In this document: positions 9,940-20,344 of the stretch, one piece after another | How positions within the stretch are numbered: position 1 is the stretch's first letter | Layout of the letters: every line of letters begins with the position of its first letter | NCBI GenBank assembly: GCA_009869945.1 | Contig: WIXG01000201.1 | Coordinates: 1 to 64,000, forward strand | DNA from: Mesaphorura yosii | Taxonomy: Eukaryota > Arthropoda > Collembola > Poduromorpha > Tullbergiidae | Direction of reading: 5' to 3' | Length of the DNA: 64,000 nt | The notes under the pieces: generated by a model | The model's input: only the letters and a program-made list of their open reading frames with translations | Database searches by the model: none | Told to the model about the DNA's origin: nothing | Position numbers and translations under genes: made by a program

Positions 9940-11863
9940 ATGGCCAATTTCGTGTACCTGGCCGTGGTCTACTTCCTCAGCCAAATGTATCCATTTCTGA
10001 GTACCTTCCACGCTGATGACTCCGCGGCGGACCTCGCTGCCTCCTCTTCCAAGGTGGAGTACATCCAGAATTCGACCGAGGTGTTTGACTACATCGTTGG
10101 TAAGATTCGGAACCCTTGGAACCCAAATTCCTTGCAAATTACACAGAAATTTCACTAAACTTTGCTTAGTTGGATCGGGTTCCGCCGGAGCCGTCGTCGC
10201 TAACCGTCTCTCCGCGTCCGGGCTGTTCTCCGTCCTCGTCCTTGAAAGGGGAGGCGCGCCCAGCCCACTCACGGCCGTGCCTTCCCTCTGGCTGCCCCTT
10301 GCGTACGACCCCGATTCCGTCGCCCGCTACCCGACCGTCCCGCAGTCTCACATGCTCAACCGTGTCTACAACCCGCCCGCAGGCAAGGTACTTGGCGGGG
10401 GTTCAACGCTGAACGCCATGAATTACATCCGCGGGAGCCCCGCCCTGTTCGACGAGTGGGCGTCTATCACGGGTGATCCGCGTTGGTCCTGGGATGGTGT
10501 TCTACCCTACTTCCGAAAGCTTGAAGACTACCATGGCGTGTTTTCCGACCCCGTCGACCTTCGCTATCACGGCGAGGGTGGTCCGATCCACATCGAGGCG
10601 GCGAACCTCGTCCAGCCCTCGAATAACCTCTTCTTCGCGGCAGCCGCCGAGAAGGGCCTGCACGTGCACGACCTGAACGCGAACCTCTCCGTCGGCGTTC
10701 AGCCCTCCGACTTAAACATCAAGAATGGGAAGCGGTGGGGCACGTACGAGGGCTACCTACAGCCAGTCCTTGACCGCCCCAACTTATCCGTTTATCCGTA
10801 CTCGACTGCGACCAAGATTCAATTCGAGAAGACGCTGTTGGGCGGACGGAAGGCCGTCGGGGTCACGTACACACGGCACGGGGCAACTCGATACGCGAAG
10901 GCGAGGCGAGAGGTCATCGTTAGCGCAGGCATCTTCGAAACGACCAGGCTCCTGCTCCTGTCCGGTGTCGGCCCGAAGGACGACCTTGCAGCACTGGGAA
11001 TTCCATCAGTCGCGGATTTACCGGTCGGGAAGACTTTCATGGACCATCTTTCGATCACGGTCAATTTCTTGATGGGGCAAGGGACCACGTTTGTTCCAGA
11101 GCGGGATATGACGACGGAGACGGAAGTGGAGTACCTCCGAACGGGATACGGTAAGCCGACAGATTCGTAACCGGGATTTGACGTATTTATTGATCTTTCC
11201 CATCTTGTAGGTCCAATCCATAACGATTTAGCCACCTACGGCTTCATCACGTCATCACAGAACCCAGACCCCAACTATCCAGACCTGCAGTTCTTTGTCA
11301 ACCATCAGACGGCGCCAGGGACCGACCCCGTCGCCGCACAAAACATCGTCCGTGCAGACACGAACCAAGTCTCACTTTACCTCAATCGACCCAAGTCGGT
11401 CGGCTCCATTGGGCTCACCTCCGCCGACCCAACCGCCCCGCTCCGTGTGGACCCCAACTACGGCTCGGATCCGTCGGACCTTCCCCGCCTCATCGACGGG
11501 CTAAAGTTCTTGGTCGACTTGTACGAGACTTCGAGCACGTATGCGGGTGCCGGCGGAGCCTCGCTCATCGACTCGGCCTTCCCGGCAACCTGCAGGGCTC
11601 TCCCGTACCGCAGCGACGCGTACTGGACCTGTGTCCTGCAGACCACCACGGCGGGTGGAATCCACTTTGCAGGTCCCAGTCGGATGGGCAAGTCGTTCGG
11701 AGACCCGAACGCTGTCGTCGACTCGCAGCTCCGGGTGCTTGGCGTGTCCGGCCTGCGTGTGGCGGACGCGTCCGTCATGCCTCGCGTGACGAATGCGAAC
11801 ACCGCCGCCGCGACAATGATGATCGGTGAAAGGGCTTCGGATTTCATTCTTTGGGGGCTCTGA
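9940..11863 (+). CDS. GMC-family FAD oxidoreductase (glucose dehydrogenase-like), secreted
   Basis: Three exons: 9940-10099, 10170-11150 and 11211-11863, both introns phase 1 (70 and 60 nt) with GTAAG donors and TTAG/GTAG acceptors. The product is 597 aa, the usual size for the family. The start sits in CACCATGG. A signal peptide (MANFVYLAVVYFLSQ) predicts secretion. The FAD-binding dinucleotide motif DYIVVGSGSAGAVVANRL (GSGSAG at 55-60) is completed across intron 1. The first GMC signature region (GKVLGGGSTLNAMNYIRG) and the second (SAGIFETTRLLLLSGVGP) are present. The C-terminal substrate domain has GGIHFAGPSRMG, with the catalytic His at about 532, and an Asn at about 577 in VTNANT where many insect members also carry Asn. 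GMC enzymes oxidise alcohols or sugars with FAD; arthropod members act in cuticle, immunity and detoxification. The substrate here is unknown. The gene looks intact and is GC-richer than its surroundings. Confidence 0.92.
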
Positions 11864-12016
11864 GCTCGGGCGAGATACTTGGAATGTGCATGACCTTAAT
11901 TTGAGCTTTTGATTTTTAATTTTTTCAATTTATCAATCCTATTACCTTTCTGTGTGTAATTTGACGTGTGTGGTGCATTGGTCCATCACATCCTTCAGAA
12001 TCACACATCATGATTT

Positions 12017-12022
12017 AATAAA
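12017..12022 (+). terminator. Polyadenylation signal AATAAA of the GMC gene
   Basis: Canonical AATAAA about 150 bases after the stop codon of the GMC oxidoreductase on the same strand. It is the first such hexamer downstream and the likely poly(A) signal. Confidence 0.6.
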
Positions 12023-12281
12023 TTTGTAAATTCAAGCATTTAACTTTCACAGCTGGGCGGGCGTATGCGACCAAGCTCTTATCTGTACCTCAATCACATA
12101 CACACTGCGTAGTGCAGTAATCATTGATGTAAAAACAAAGAAGGAGCAAAAGATGATGTGGAAAGATTGGGCACGCGTAAGCTAGGCTGGAGCTGAAGCT
12201 GCTTGACACCTTTACTTTACCACTTGCTTGCCATTGCCATACCAAACTGCTGACACTTGATTAAATTTTGGGTGTTACCTA

Positions 12282-13981
12282 CAGTGTCTCAAATAAGTAT
12301 TCGTCAAGAACTGATAAAAATCTTTAAATGGCCATAACTTTGGCAAATTATAATATTTATTGAAGCGGTTTTCACCTATTCAAAGCTTTCGAAGGTAAGA
12401 AACAAGTAGCGCACATCATTTAGCGTGGTAATACCACAACAAAATAATTGAAGATTAATTTAAAAAATTGAGGAAAAATTTGACCAAAAAAGTGTTCGTA
12501 AACAATGATTTTTTTAAACTTTTGAACCTGGAAGTATTCTAGTAAGTTTTTAAAATGTACAGTACAGTAAAATATAAATTACTAATATTTTGTGGCTCCT
12601 CCACGATTCGAAATTACAGCCTGCAATCGCCTTGGCATAGATTCTACTAAATTCTGTGTCACAGACGACGGAATTTTGGGCCATTCTGCTGAGATTCGGG
12701 CTTTGAGGCCTGTTTTGCTGGTAACACTGCCTTCTCGCAGCTGCCGGTCCAAGTGTTCCCACAAATGTTCGATGGGGTTTAAGTCTGGAGACTGCGGCGG
12801 CCACTCCAGCACTGTAATTTTCTCTTTCTTGAAGTATTCTTTGGTGGACTTCGCAGAGTGTTTGGGATCGTTGTCCTGCTGGAACACGAACCGCCGTTTT
12901 AGATTTAACTTCTTTGCGGACTGTTTAACATTTCTTGTCAGAATGTCCTGATATAAGTATTGGTTCATCGTTCCATCAATGAAATCAAATGAGCCGACAC
13001 CAGCACTCGACATACAGCCCCAAAGCATGACGGATCCACCCCCGTACTTCACTGTTGCATTAAGGTTCCTAGTTTTCAGCGACTCCCCTGGCTTTCTCCA
13101 AACTCTCTTGCGTCCATCTGAACCAAAAATGTTAAATTTGGACTCATCCGACCACAAAATGTTTTGCCAGAACGAAAGATCTTTCATGAGGTGCTCTTTT
13201 GCAAATTTAAGTCTTTTCGCCTGATTTTTCTTGTTTATAAACGGCTTCTTCTTCGCATAGTATCCTTTCAATCCGGCCTTGTTAAGTACATTTCTGATTG
13301 TTTGAGGATGAACCTTCTTTCCTGTCTCGGCAGCTAGCTCTGAAGCAATTTTTGGAGCACTTTTGGTGGATTGTATTTTAACTTTTCTGACAATAATAGC
13401 TTGCTCACGTTTGGTGAATATGGTTGGCCTTCCTCTGCGTGGACGATTTTCGATCACACCGAACTTCTTGTACCTCTGAATTATACTAGCTGTAGTAGAG
13501 ACAGGAATTTTGTATTTTTTAGCCAATTCTGTGATTGTTTTCTTGCCGTCTTCGTCACCAACGTACTGTTGAATAATCAGCTTTCGAAGGTAAGTTGGGA
13601 TTTCCCTTGTCTTTCTTGCCATTGTCAAATTAACTTGTTTCGGTGGAAGAGCCGAATTATTTTGCGACAGGACAACTTGTGTTTACAGATTAACTTGCCA
13701 ACTGGCTCTAATTATCTTTCACCACTGCGTGAAGCAGCTTGATTTAACTTGCGTACTGATTTACGAATACTTTTTTGGCACGAATTTTTAAAAAATTAAA
13801 ATGTTTTGAAAGTTCTTGTCAGATAGACAACATATTAACAGATATTTTATCGTGTGAGACAATCTGCATTGCCTCTCCTACAAAGCGCCGCAAACCGCAT
13901 AGCAATCGGCCTCATTGTTCCTGAGTTATGGCCATTTAAAAATTTTTATCAGTTCTTGACGAATACTTATTTGAGATACTG
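12282..13981 (-). mobile_element. Tc1/mariner DNA transposon, apparently complete
   Basis: A 1700-bp element flanked by TA on both sides (12280-12281 and 13982-13983). The outer terminal inverted repeats begin CAGTGTCTCAAATAAG and CAGTATCTCAAATAAG and match over about 58 bases with two differences. About 200 bases inside each end, a second related copy containing CCAAAAAAGTNTTCGTAAA occurs (12484-12502 and, inverted, about 13761-13779), giving the IR/DR arrangement known from some Tc1-like elements. The single gene between the ends is an open 348-codon transposase. Nearly identical ends, an intact target duplication and an intact gene indicate a recent insertion. The site is intergenic, between the GMC gene and the fragment cluster. 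Confidence 0.95.
12582..13628 (-). CDS. Tc1-like transposase, DD34E
   Basis: Intronless frame of 348 codons inside the Tc1 element, typical length for the family. The N-terminal part has two helix-turn-helix blocks (TITELAKKYKIPVSTTASII; later QTIRNVLNKAGLKGYYAKK) separated by the basic GRPR-like linker NRPRRGRPTIF (61-71). The catalytic triad is visible: Asp161 in LWSDESKFNIFG, Asp252 in FQQDNDPKHSAK and Glu287 in PDLNPIEHLWEHL, with 34 residues between the second Asp and the Glu. The Gly-rich loop GGGSVMLWGC lies between. It cuts and pastes its own element into TA sites. No stop or frameshift is seen. Met1 and Met3 are both possible starts. Confidence 0.95.
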   Translation of the reverse strand: MTMARKTREIPTYLRKLIIQQYVGDEDGKKTITELAKKYKIPVSTTASIIQRYKKFGVIENRPRRGRPTIFTKREQAIIVRKVKIQSTKSAPKIASELAAETGKKVHPQTIRNVLNKAGLKGYYAKKKPFINKKNQAKRLKFAKEHLMKDLSFWQNILWSDESKFNIFGSDGRKRVWRKPGESLKTRNLNATVKYGGGSVMLWGCMSSAGVGSFDFIDGTMNQYLYQDILTRNVKQSAKKLNLKRRFVFQQDNDPKHSAKSTKEYFKKEKITVLEWPPQSPDLNPIEHLWEHLDRQLREGSVTSKTGLKARISAEWPKIPSSVTQNLVESMPRRLQAVISNRGGATKY

Positions 13982-14163
13982 TATATCCCAAAAGGCGTAC
14001 ATGAGTCACATCTTTTGTTCTGTACAATTCTCTACGCAGTACACTCGCGTACGTGTTAAAAGTAAAGTACAATACAATTAAAATTCGTCGTGGCATCTGA
14101 ATTAAATTATTCAGCCACTGAACTGTTAATTAGTCATTTCTCAGTGCCCATTGTCGTGACGAA

Positions 14164-14454
14164 ATGATAAAGGGATCGCAGCACATTCTGCACAAGAACG
14201 CTGTCAGCATTACTCTTCGGTGCCAGGCACTGTACCCGGTGACATGGTCCTATGACTCCTTGCGTCAACAGAGCGTTATCGGAGCTGAAAGTGAACGGAT
14301 CCTGCCTGCCGGGTCGGTGCTCCTCAACTTGAGTGACTCCTCCGCTTACAAATATGCAACGACTCTTACCTTGGATGGAAAAGGAGGTTCAATGAATTGG
14401 ACCCGGTGGAATAAGATCACGAGATTGAAGCTAACTTGTTCAAGACTCATTTGA
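14164..14454 (+). pseudogene. Ig-like domain fragment (VEGFR/Pvr-like), isolated
   Basis: Open frame starting ATG 14164. Residues ILHKNAVSITLRCQALYPVT, then WSYDSL, and later ILPAGSVLLNLSDSSAYKYA resemble an Ig domain up to the strand before the second cysteine, in the style of the first Ig domains of VEGFR/PDGFR-related receptors (xLxCxxxxPVxW). The second cysteine region is absent: the frame runs into unrelated sequence and stops at 14454. No signal peptide, membrane segment or kinase follows. It is either one exon of a gene whose other exons I cannot find, or a relic. The family link is by resemblance only. Confidence 0.4.
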
Positions 14455-14469
14455 ATAACGCTGTTGCAG

Positions 14470-14687
14470 AAAAGGAGAAGGAGCCCAAGGGGGTTGTCAA
14501 GTCATACGTACGAGTAGAAAACTATGACCTTCATCAGATTTCAATCGAGCTTCTGGATAATGTAGCCGTTGTCCATAACTTGGCTAAACTGTATGGGCAA
14601 TTTGAACTGCCACCAGCAGTTTGCAAAGCACTTCGCAGATCCAATCCTGATGATTATGATTTTCTGAAGACTATGCTACCAGAATAG
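14470..14687 (+). pseudogene. Truncated Death-domain copy
   Basis: The frame ending at 14687 contains YDLHQISIELLDNVAVVHNL, AKLYGQF and CKALRRSNPDDYDFLKTMLP. This matches the first half of the Death domain in the gene just downstream (DLHRIALQLVDNVGVISNL, SKLYGQL, YQSLRRSHPDDYDFLKQIL). The copy stops where the downstream copy continues with GQWISRESTKATWHQL, so helices 5 and 6 are missing. A CAG at 14467-14469 could be a splice acceptor linking it to an upstream exon. It is a partial tandem duplicate of the Death-domain exon, probably not functional. Confidence 0.6.
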
Positions 14688-14966
14688 CTTAGGTTGAAGA
14701 GTGAATAAGCATTATGGGTACAGTTGTGTAAAGAATTAAGGAATTGAAAGCTGAACCATGGGGCTCTCATTGTGGAGACAGTCTTCGCCAAAACACGTGC
14801 ACAGTTCAAGTCCAGTGCAGCTCAAAAATAGAGATTGGGCATCCTTTTGTGTGAATATTTTTGCACCATGGTTTAAACATTCATGCTGAATAAAATTAAT
14901 CCCTAGTCGAGATAAGAGGGAAACATATTATCAGAGCATTTAGGATTGTGCTAAGTTCCACGTTGA

Positions 14967-15113
14967 ATTCAGTCTCGCTCTTTCACTAGTATTTTGTACC
15001 ATCTGGATCTTCTCCAAACAATAATGTTTTCTCAAATTCGAGCGCACAAATTTTGTGACCTCAAGGATCTTGGAATCACGCATGGGTCTACTGGACGAAT
15101 GTTTAAGCAAATT
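14967..15113 (+). pseudogene. SAM-like domain fragment upstream of the clathrin-Death gene
   Basis: In the frame open from 14967 to the TGA at 15114-15116 the translation includes SILYHLDLLQTIMFSQIRAH followed by KFCDLKDLGITHGSTGRMFK. The second part fits the end of a SAM domain (consensus LxxLTxxDLKxLGIxxxGxRxKILxxI). At its end the homology runs into the neighbouring frame, where EAMSKETYVTLLPVYLNAN starts the clathrin-like part; a one-base shift separates them. So the SAM part and the clathrin-Death gene may once have been continuous, or they may be joined by splicing that I cannot resolve. Confidence 0.45.
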
Positions 15114-16005
15114 TGAAGCCATGTCAAAGGAAACTTACGTGACTCTACTTCCTGTGTACCTGAATGCCAACATGGGAAGTGAAGTCATTCAATGTTATGT
15201 GAAGACACATGAATTTGATCTAATCTTAGTATATTATGAGGAGACTGGATACAAACCAGATTACATCTCTCTTCTACGAAGCACAGTCAAACGAGCCTCT
15301 GAAAGAGGTCAGACACTGGAATTCGCACATTGGTTAACAAAACAAGATCCTCCATTGGCAGATATTGATAGCTTGGTGGACTTTTTGGTGGAATATGATT
15401 TACTAAAACCAATCGTCAAACTCATTCGAAATGACCTCTGGAAATATCCGCATATAAAACGTAGTTCAGTTGTCTCTCGTCTTCTTGACCTTAGCCCAAC
15501 ATCACCAGGTCCATCAGCTCAAGGTAGTGGGCACTTTAGACAAGAATGGCAGTCTAATGAGATTCAAGAATGTAATTCCGTACAAGAACAAATGGTAAAC
15601 TTATCAATACAGGAGAAAGTTGAGCCGCTTCCTGATTTCAGCATTCGAGTTGAGACTCGAGACTTACATCGAATTGCATTGCAGCTTGTGGATAATGTTG
15701 GAGTGATAAGTAATTTGAGTAAATTGTATGGACAGCTTCAATTATCCGAAGCTGCATATCAATCTTTAAGAAGATCACATCCAGACGATTATGATTTCCT
15801 AAAGCAAATACTTGGACAATGGATTAGTCGAGAGAGTACAAAGGCAACATGGCATCAGCTATGTGTACAGCTGAGGGAGATTGGACTCAACGATTCAGCA
15901 GGTAATCTGTGTGCTGGTTTAATATTATTCTTCCATTAAAGAAATTCCTTTCAAATTGCAGATACGCTTGGATCTTTATTTCAAACAATACAGCAGCTAA
16001 AATAA
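15055..16005 (+). CDS. Clathrin heavy chain-like segment fused to a Death domain
   Basis: Exons 15055-15901 and 15962-16005, joined by a 60-nt phase-1 intron (donor CAG/GTAATC, acceptor TTGCAG/AT). Up to about 296 aa. From about residue 25 the protein matches the linker/proximal repeat part of clathrin heavy chain (human CLTC about 465-590): LLPVYLNANMGSEVIQCYV, ETGYKPDYISLLRSTVKRAS, EFAHWLTKQDPPLADIDSLV, DFLVEYDLLKPIVKLI. A Ser/Gln-rich linker follows, then a Death domain: DLHRIALQLVDNVGVISNL, SLRRSHPDDYDFLKQILGQW, STKATWHQLCVQLREIGLND. The second exon completes it with DTLGSLFQTIQQLK and stop. Death domains pair with each other in apoptotic and immune signalling. No beta-propeller, trimerisation region or other clathrin part is present. 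The true 5' end is unclear because the SAM-like piece upstream is in another frame, so it may be a truncated pseudogene. The role is unknown. Confidence 0.6.
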
Positions 16006-17119
16006 AAATGGTTAATAAAAATAGGAGCATGTTTGCATTACGAGCTTCTTCCTAGAATCAACTGCACTGCTGCTAATTAAGCGACTCCGGTCAAAGACGG
16101 AACAAGATTGCCATTGCTGGCGACCTGCATCCGAAGCTCAAGATGTACATCTGGATCCGGACTCTGACGCTCCGCGGGGCCTTGCCTGCGGCTTCCATCC
16201 AAAAGCGCCGCTTGCTCAGGTCGCTTCAACCTATTCGACACGCAATCGGAAGCATGTGATATTTTGATAAGTGCATGTACATCCTAATTGTGTCAAAGAT
16301 CATCGAGTACATGAACGCTACAATTCTCATGTGATGCTAAGGTTATAATTTCATGAATCAATAAATGTACTTGTTCTTGTTTATCCTTCAAATCTAAGAA
16401 TTCTGCTTCTACACTGTATTCCAAGAACAACCTCAACCTTAATTGCTTAAGTTAACTATTTACGCTTTTGAATTTCTAGTTTCCCATCTGACACGTTGAA
16501 CTTTGTTCCATTACATAGTCATCGAAATAAATAAAAATATAAGCAAGTACGTCTCGACCGTCCTCTTGCTTGCTTGAGTTGCTTGTGTGTCTGCAATTTC
16601 GAAAGCGAAAGCAAAATTGATGATTTTAATTTGTAGACTTGTAGCAACTTGTAATTGTGTTCCGTTCTTTGTATGTTCGCTATTTCTACCGAAAACAAGT
16701 TTCTTTTGTGTGTCTCAAATTGGTTAAATATGAACAATTTCTTAATCTCAACCTGTGCACAGCGTAAACATCCATTTCAAAGGTCACTTTAAATGAAATC
16801 GTGTAACTTAATAAATTGATTGACCTCGCTCCGGCCTGGAGTTACTTCACGGTTCAAAATTTCATGGAGCACCACAATTAAATGTTTTTTTCTATTATCA
16901 CTAAACCAGAAACATTTGCGTGCATGGACGACAATACGGGAAATTTTTCCTTTGTTCGATTTGTCCTTCAATAAGCGCCTTACGAGGTGTTGTTTCAATA
17001 ATTTTGGGGTTACTTCAATACGGAGTAGTTTGCTCCAGTAACACGTCATTTGTCCTCGGTCATTTCTTCCAACGTTTTGACAAACTCTCGACTCTTTCAT
17101 CGCACATCATCTTTGCATA
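16006..17119. other. 3' flank and intergenic region before the GR pair
   Basis: AATAAA hexamers overlap and follow the stop codon of the clathrin-Death gene (16001-16020) and may serve as its poly(A) signal. A GC-richer block at 16080-16240 has no open frame of note. The rest is AT-rich and contains the presumed promoter of the first GR gene. A 103-codon minus-strand frame at 16789-17100 has no domain and is considered chance. Confidence 0.45.
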
Positions 17120-18491
17120 ATGGTCTCGATTGACCACATCCGTGAGCGCGAATGTGGTCGCATAGTCCCAGATCAATTGTTTAACGCTACGACGTTCAAG
17201 TGCATTAACTTTTCCTATAAATTTGCCTACTACTCCTCTGGGACGCCTTTTATCTGGAATCCAGTGAGCAAGCGAGTGGAATTGGTCACGGGGTCTTGGG
17301 CGAACTTTCGGAGCCTTATTTCTTGCTTGATCAGCGTATTGTTCATATTTGCGGCCATGTCATCCTTCCAGGTTCGTATACATCGGAATGGATTTGATTT
17401 CAGCGACACCGAGATCATCTTCAGCCTCGCAATGGTGTTTTTCTCAGCCTTGTCAGTTCTGTTTGTGTTATCCGTCCTATCAAGGCCGGATGATACCATG
17501 AGGCTGCAGAATTCTCTGCTGGAAGTTTGCGAAATGTACACGGAAATGCGAAAGGTTGGTCGCCCCATCACTGCGATGCGGGAGCAACGTACCAGGATTC
17601 ACTTGTGCAACTGCCTTCACGGAGGGACAATTCTCCTTTACTTAAATTTTATCGCAGCATCCGGGCTAGTGTGCCTTTATTCGCCGAATCTCCATTTCTT
17701 ATATCCACTGATTCTGGGTTTCATGGAGAACGTCCGCAAGAACAACACCTACAAATACGCATTCGTAAAATTAATGATGTCACTGATGCAATTGATGGTT
17801 ATTGCACACATCATTGGCACGGTTTACGTCACAGTTTCTTTCGTGTACCCTGCGCTGCTTTTTCTGAGGCAAATATTCGAGCGGTTAAGGTAAGATTAAG
17901 TTCAAACCAGCCTGGTATTTTAGAGTGGCTTCATACTAAAATGGCCCCGTTTAATCATTGCTCACACCCCACAGCTCAAGTCAACCATCATCGAGCAGAG
18001 CTGCCCTATCTGAATTGCAGATGATACTCTCGTTCTACGGTCGTATTCAGCTCTTATCGTCGATCCTCAACGCGAGCAACTATTGCAAGTACCTTCTTCC
18101 AGGTCATATCGTCCTTCTCTACTCCGTATTCATCATGAGTGTCAATGTACTCGTTAGACAAATCGCTCCGCCAACTTTTATGATAATGTGTGCCATGCTC
18201 TGCATCATAGCAAGCTTCCATTATGCGATCCCCCTTCGCGTGCTGAATTCCTTCCCAAGATCGACGGCAGCGTTCATTCTTAAATTAAGACCGCTGTATG
18301 CTGGGGGTAATTGCCTAGCCATCGTTCACGGTGTTGAACAGAGGCGTGCCAGTGCCTACTACAAAGCTGTCTTTAGGCGCCTGTGGGCAATCCGTGTCCG
18401 TTCCGGAGGCATTGGCTACTTTGACCGGCACATGTACAATTTTATTGCAATAATTATTATCGAGTACACAATTAACACAATCTTGTTGTGA
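17120..18491 (+). CDS. Gustatory-receptor-like 7TM chemoreceptor, copy 1
   Basis: Exons 17120-17889 and 17975-18491, phase-2 intron of 85 nt (AAG/GTAAGA ... CCACAG/C). Product 428 aa, normal for GRs. Hydrophobic helices are seen at FRSLISCLISVLFIFAAMSS, IIFSLAMVFFSALSVLFVLS, ILLYLNFIAASGLVCLYS, IAHIIGTVYVTVSFVYPALL, HIVLLYSVFIMSVNVLVR, FMIMCAMLCIIASFHYA and, at the end, the last helix after GGIGYFDRHMYNFI. The short tail after the last helix is GR-like. These proteins form ligand-gated cation channels for taste cues with an intracellular N terminus. It is a tandem paralogue of the next gene with the same intron position and phase. The ligand is unknown. No defects were seen. Confidence 0.8.
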
Positions 18492-19020
18492 GGTAAAAGT
18501 ATGGTGCAAGGGCGAAGTGAGTTTCATGGGAATTCGAATTAAGTTGGGAGACAGCTGAACCGACGCACAGACCTCCTTCTCAACTCCCATCACAATTGTA
18601 GCACAGCTTAAAAGATTTAGCACTGGATAGGAAATTTTTGTTTTTGGTTGAAGGACCTGCAATTTAAACCTTTTCGCCGTTATCTCCGACTAATCTATTC
18701 TTAACATCTCAGCTTGTTATTTGGGACAAGAAGTCTAGTTTCACAGGAAGAACGTTTTGAGTTAATAAATTAGCTTGGCATTCAGAAAAGCTCGACATCA
18801 GCGTGGGCGGCTTTGAAGAGTTTTTAGAATTTAGACAAGGAATGGCGATTAGAATAATAAATTCCTTCTAGTATTTCTTATTCAGCCTAATTGTGTGCTA
18901 CGCCACAACACATGACGGAATATGTTAAATAATTCACGAATCCACTTTGTTAAAGATATTTCGCTGCTTTTAAGAAAGTTTCGCGCTTGTCATCGTCATT
19001 AATTTTCATGCTCTTCCGAC
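18492..19020. other. Spacer between the two GR genes
   Basis: AT-rich DNA of about 530 bases. It must hold the 3' end of the first GR gene and the promoter of the second. No other gene was recognised. Confidence 0.5.
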
Positions 19021-20344
19021 ATGAAGCCGACTCGAAAAATCGGTACGGGCCACGGTCAACTTTTCAATCAGACAACGTTCAAGTACATCGATTTATGCCT
19101 CAAATCAGGGTATTATTTCTCTGGTGCGCCCTTCGTTTGGAATCATGCGAACAAACGCGTAGAGATGGACACAGGTTATTGGGTTCGGCTCCGGAGCCAC
19201 ATTTCTTGTGTGATCAGCGTGCTTTTCGCAATTACAGCTGGTTCCGCGTCTTGGGTTCGCGTCCATCGACATGGCTTCAGCATCTCTGACACCGAGGCTC
19301 TCTTCAGTCTTGTGATGCTCTTTTTTGCGGGCGTCTCCCTCCTCTTCGTATTCGCGGTCCTAGTAAGGGTGGAAGAAACAGCGAAATTATTGAACACATT
19401 GCTGGAAATTTGCGAAGTGTACGAGCGCGGAGTTGCCCGACCAGGAGCAGCACCCCGAAAATTTCATCTATGCAATTTATATCTCGGACTCACACTTCGC
19501 GTGAACGTCGTATTTATCACTGCTTGTGGGCTCGTCTGTCTCTGCTCGCCCAATCTCAATTTCTTTAATCCACTGTTTCCGAGTCTCATTCACAGCTGCC
19601 ATAGCTTCTTCACGTGCGCATTAATCCGAATTGCTGTAGGTCTTTTACAATTTGCGATGGTTGTTCAATTCATGGGCATGATGTACTGCACAGCGTCATT
19701 CGTTTATCCTTTTCTCTTCTTTCTGCAGGAAATATTCAAGGGATTGAGGTAAGAGATGAACATAAGACGTTTGACCTTCTAGTCCTTTGAACGCTTGGGA
19801 GCACGAATTCCACTTGTCTTTCTTCTCCAGTTCAGGCCCAGAGTCCCAGAAAGACAAGTTACCAAGAATGAGGACAATGTTCTCTTTCTACGGGCGTATT
19901 CGACTCCTTTTTGCAATACTCAACGCGAGCAATTACGCCAAGTACCTTTGCCCAGGCCACCTGGTTCTCTTTTACTCCGTCTACATCATGAACGTAAATA
20001 TACTCGTCAGACATCTCGCGCCGCCACTTTTCTTCGCAATGATTGCGCCACTACTTGTAGTGACGAGCCTCCATTACGCGTTTCCGATGCGTATGATGAG
20101 TTCTTTCCCCGAATTGACGGGGTCGTTTATTCTAAAATTGCGACTTCATATCCATAGGTGCACTGCTTGGGGTGCCGTGCCGGGCTGGAAGGCGCAGCGG
20201 AGGCGACGTGGCTATAAAGTCGTGTTCAAATCTCTGCGGCCTGTCAGCGTCGGAATTGGAGGGTTGGGCTACTTTGACAAGTACATGTACTCCTACATTG
20301 CTATAACAATTATAGATTGCATAGCTACCACGGTTTTGATTTAA
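19021..20344 (+). CDS. Gustatory-receptor-like 7TM chemoreceptor, copy 2
   Basis: Exons 19021-19748 and 19831-20344, phase-2 intron of 82 nt (GAG/GTAAGA ... TCCAG/T) at the same place as in the upstream paralogue. Product 413 aa. It shares many blocks with copy 1: FNQTTFKYIDL, SGAPFVWN, GLVCLCSPNLNFFNPLF, MFSFYGRIRLL, ILNASNYAKYLCPGH, and the C-terminal GGLGYFDKYMYSYIAITII. Seven hydrophobic segments can be drawn. The two genes arose by tandem duplication and have since diverged clearly at the protein level. The frame is intact throughout. ATG 19021 was chosen because it gives the N-terminal block homologous to copy 1; no earlier in-frame start is better. Confidence 0.8.

Noticed and set aside
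16789-17100. 103-codon minus-strand frame before the GR pair
   Set aside because: No recognisable domain; lies in the presumed promoter of the plus-strand GR gene.
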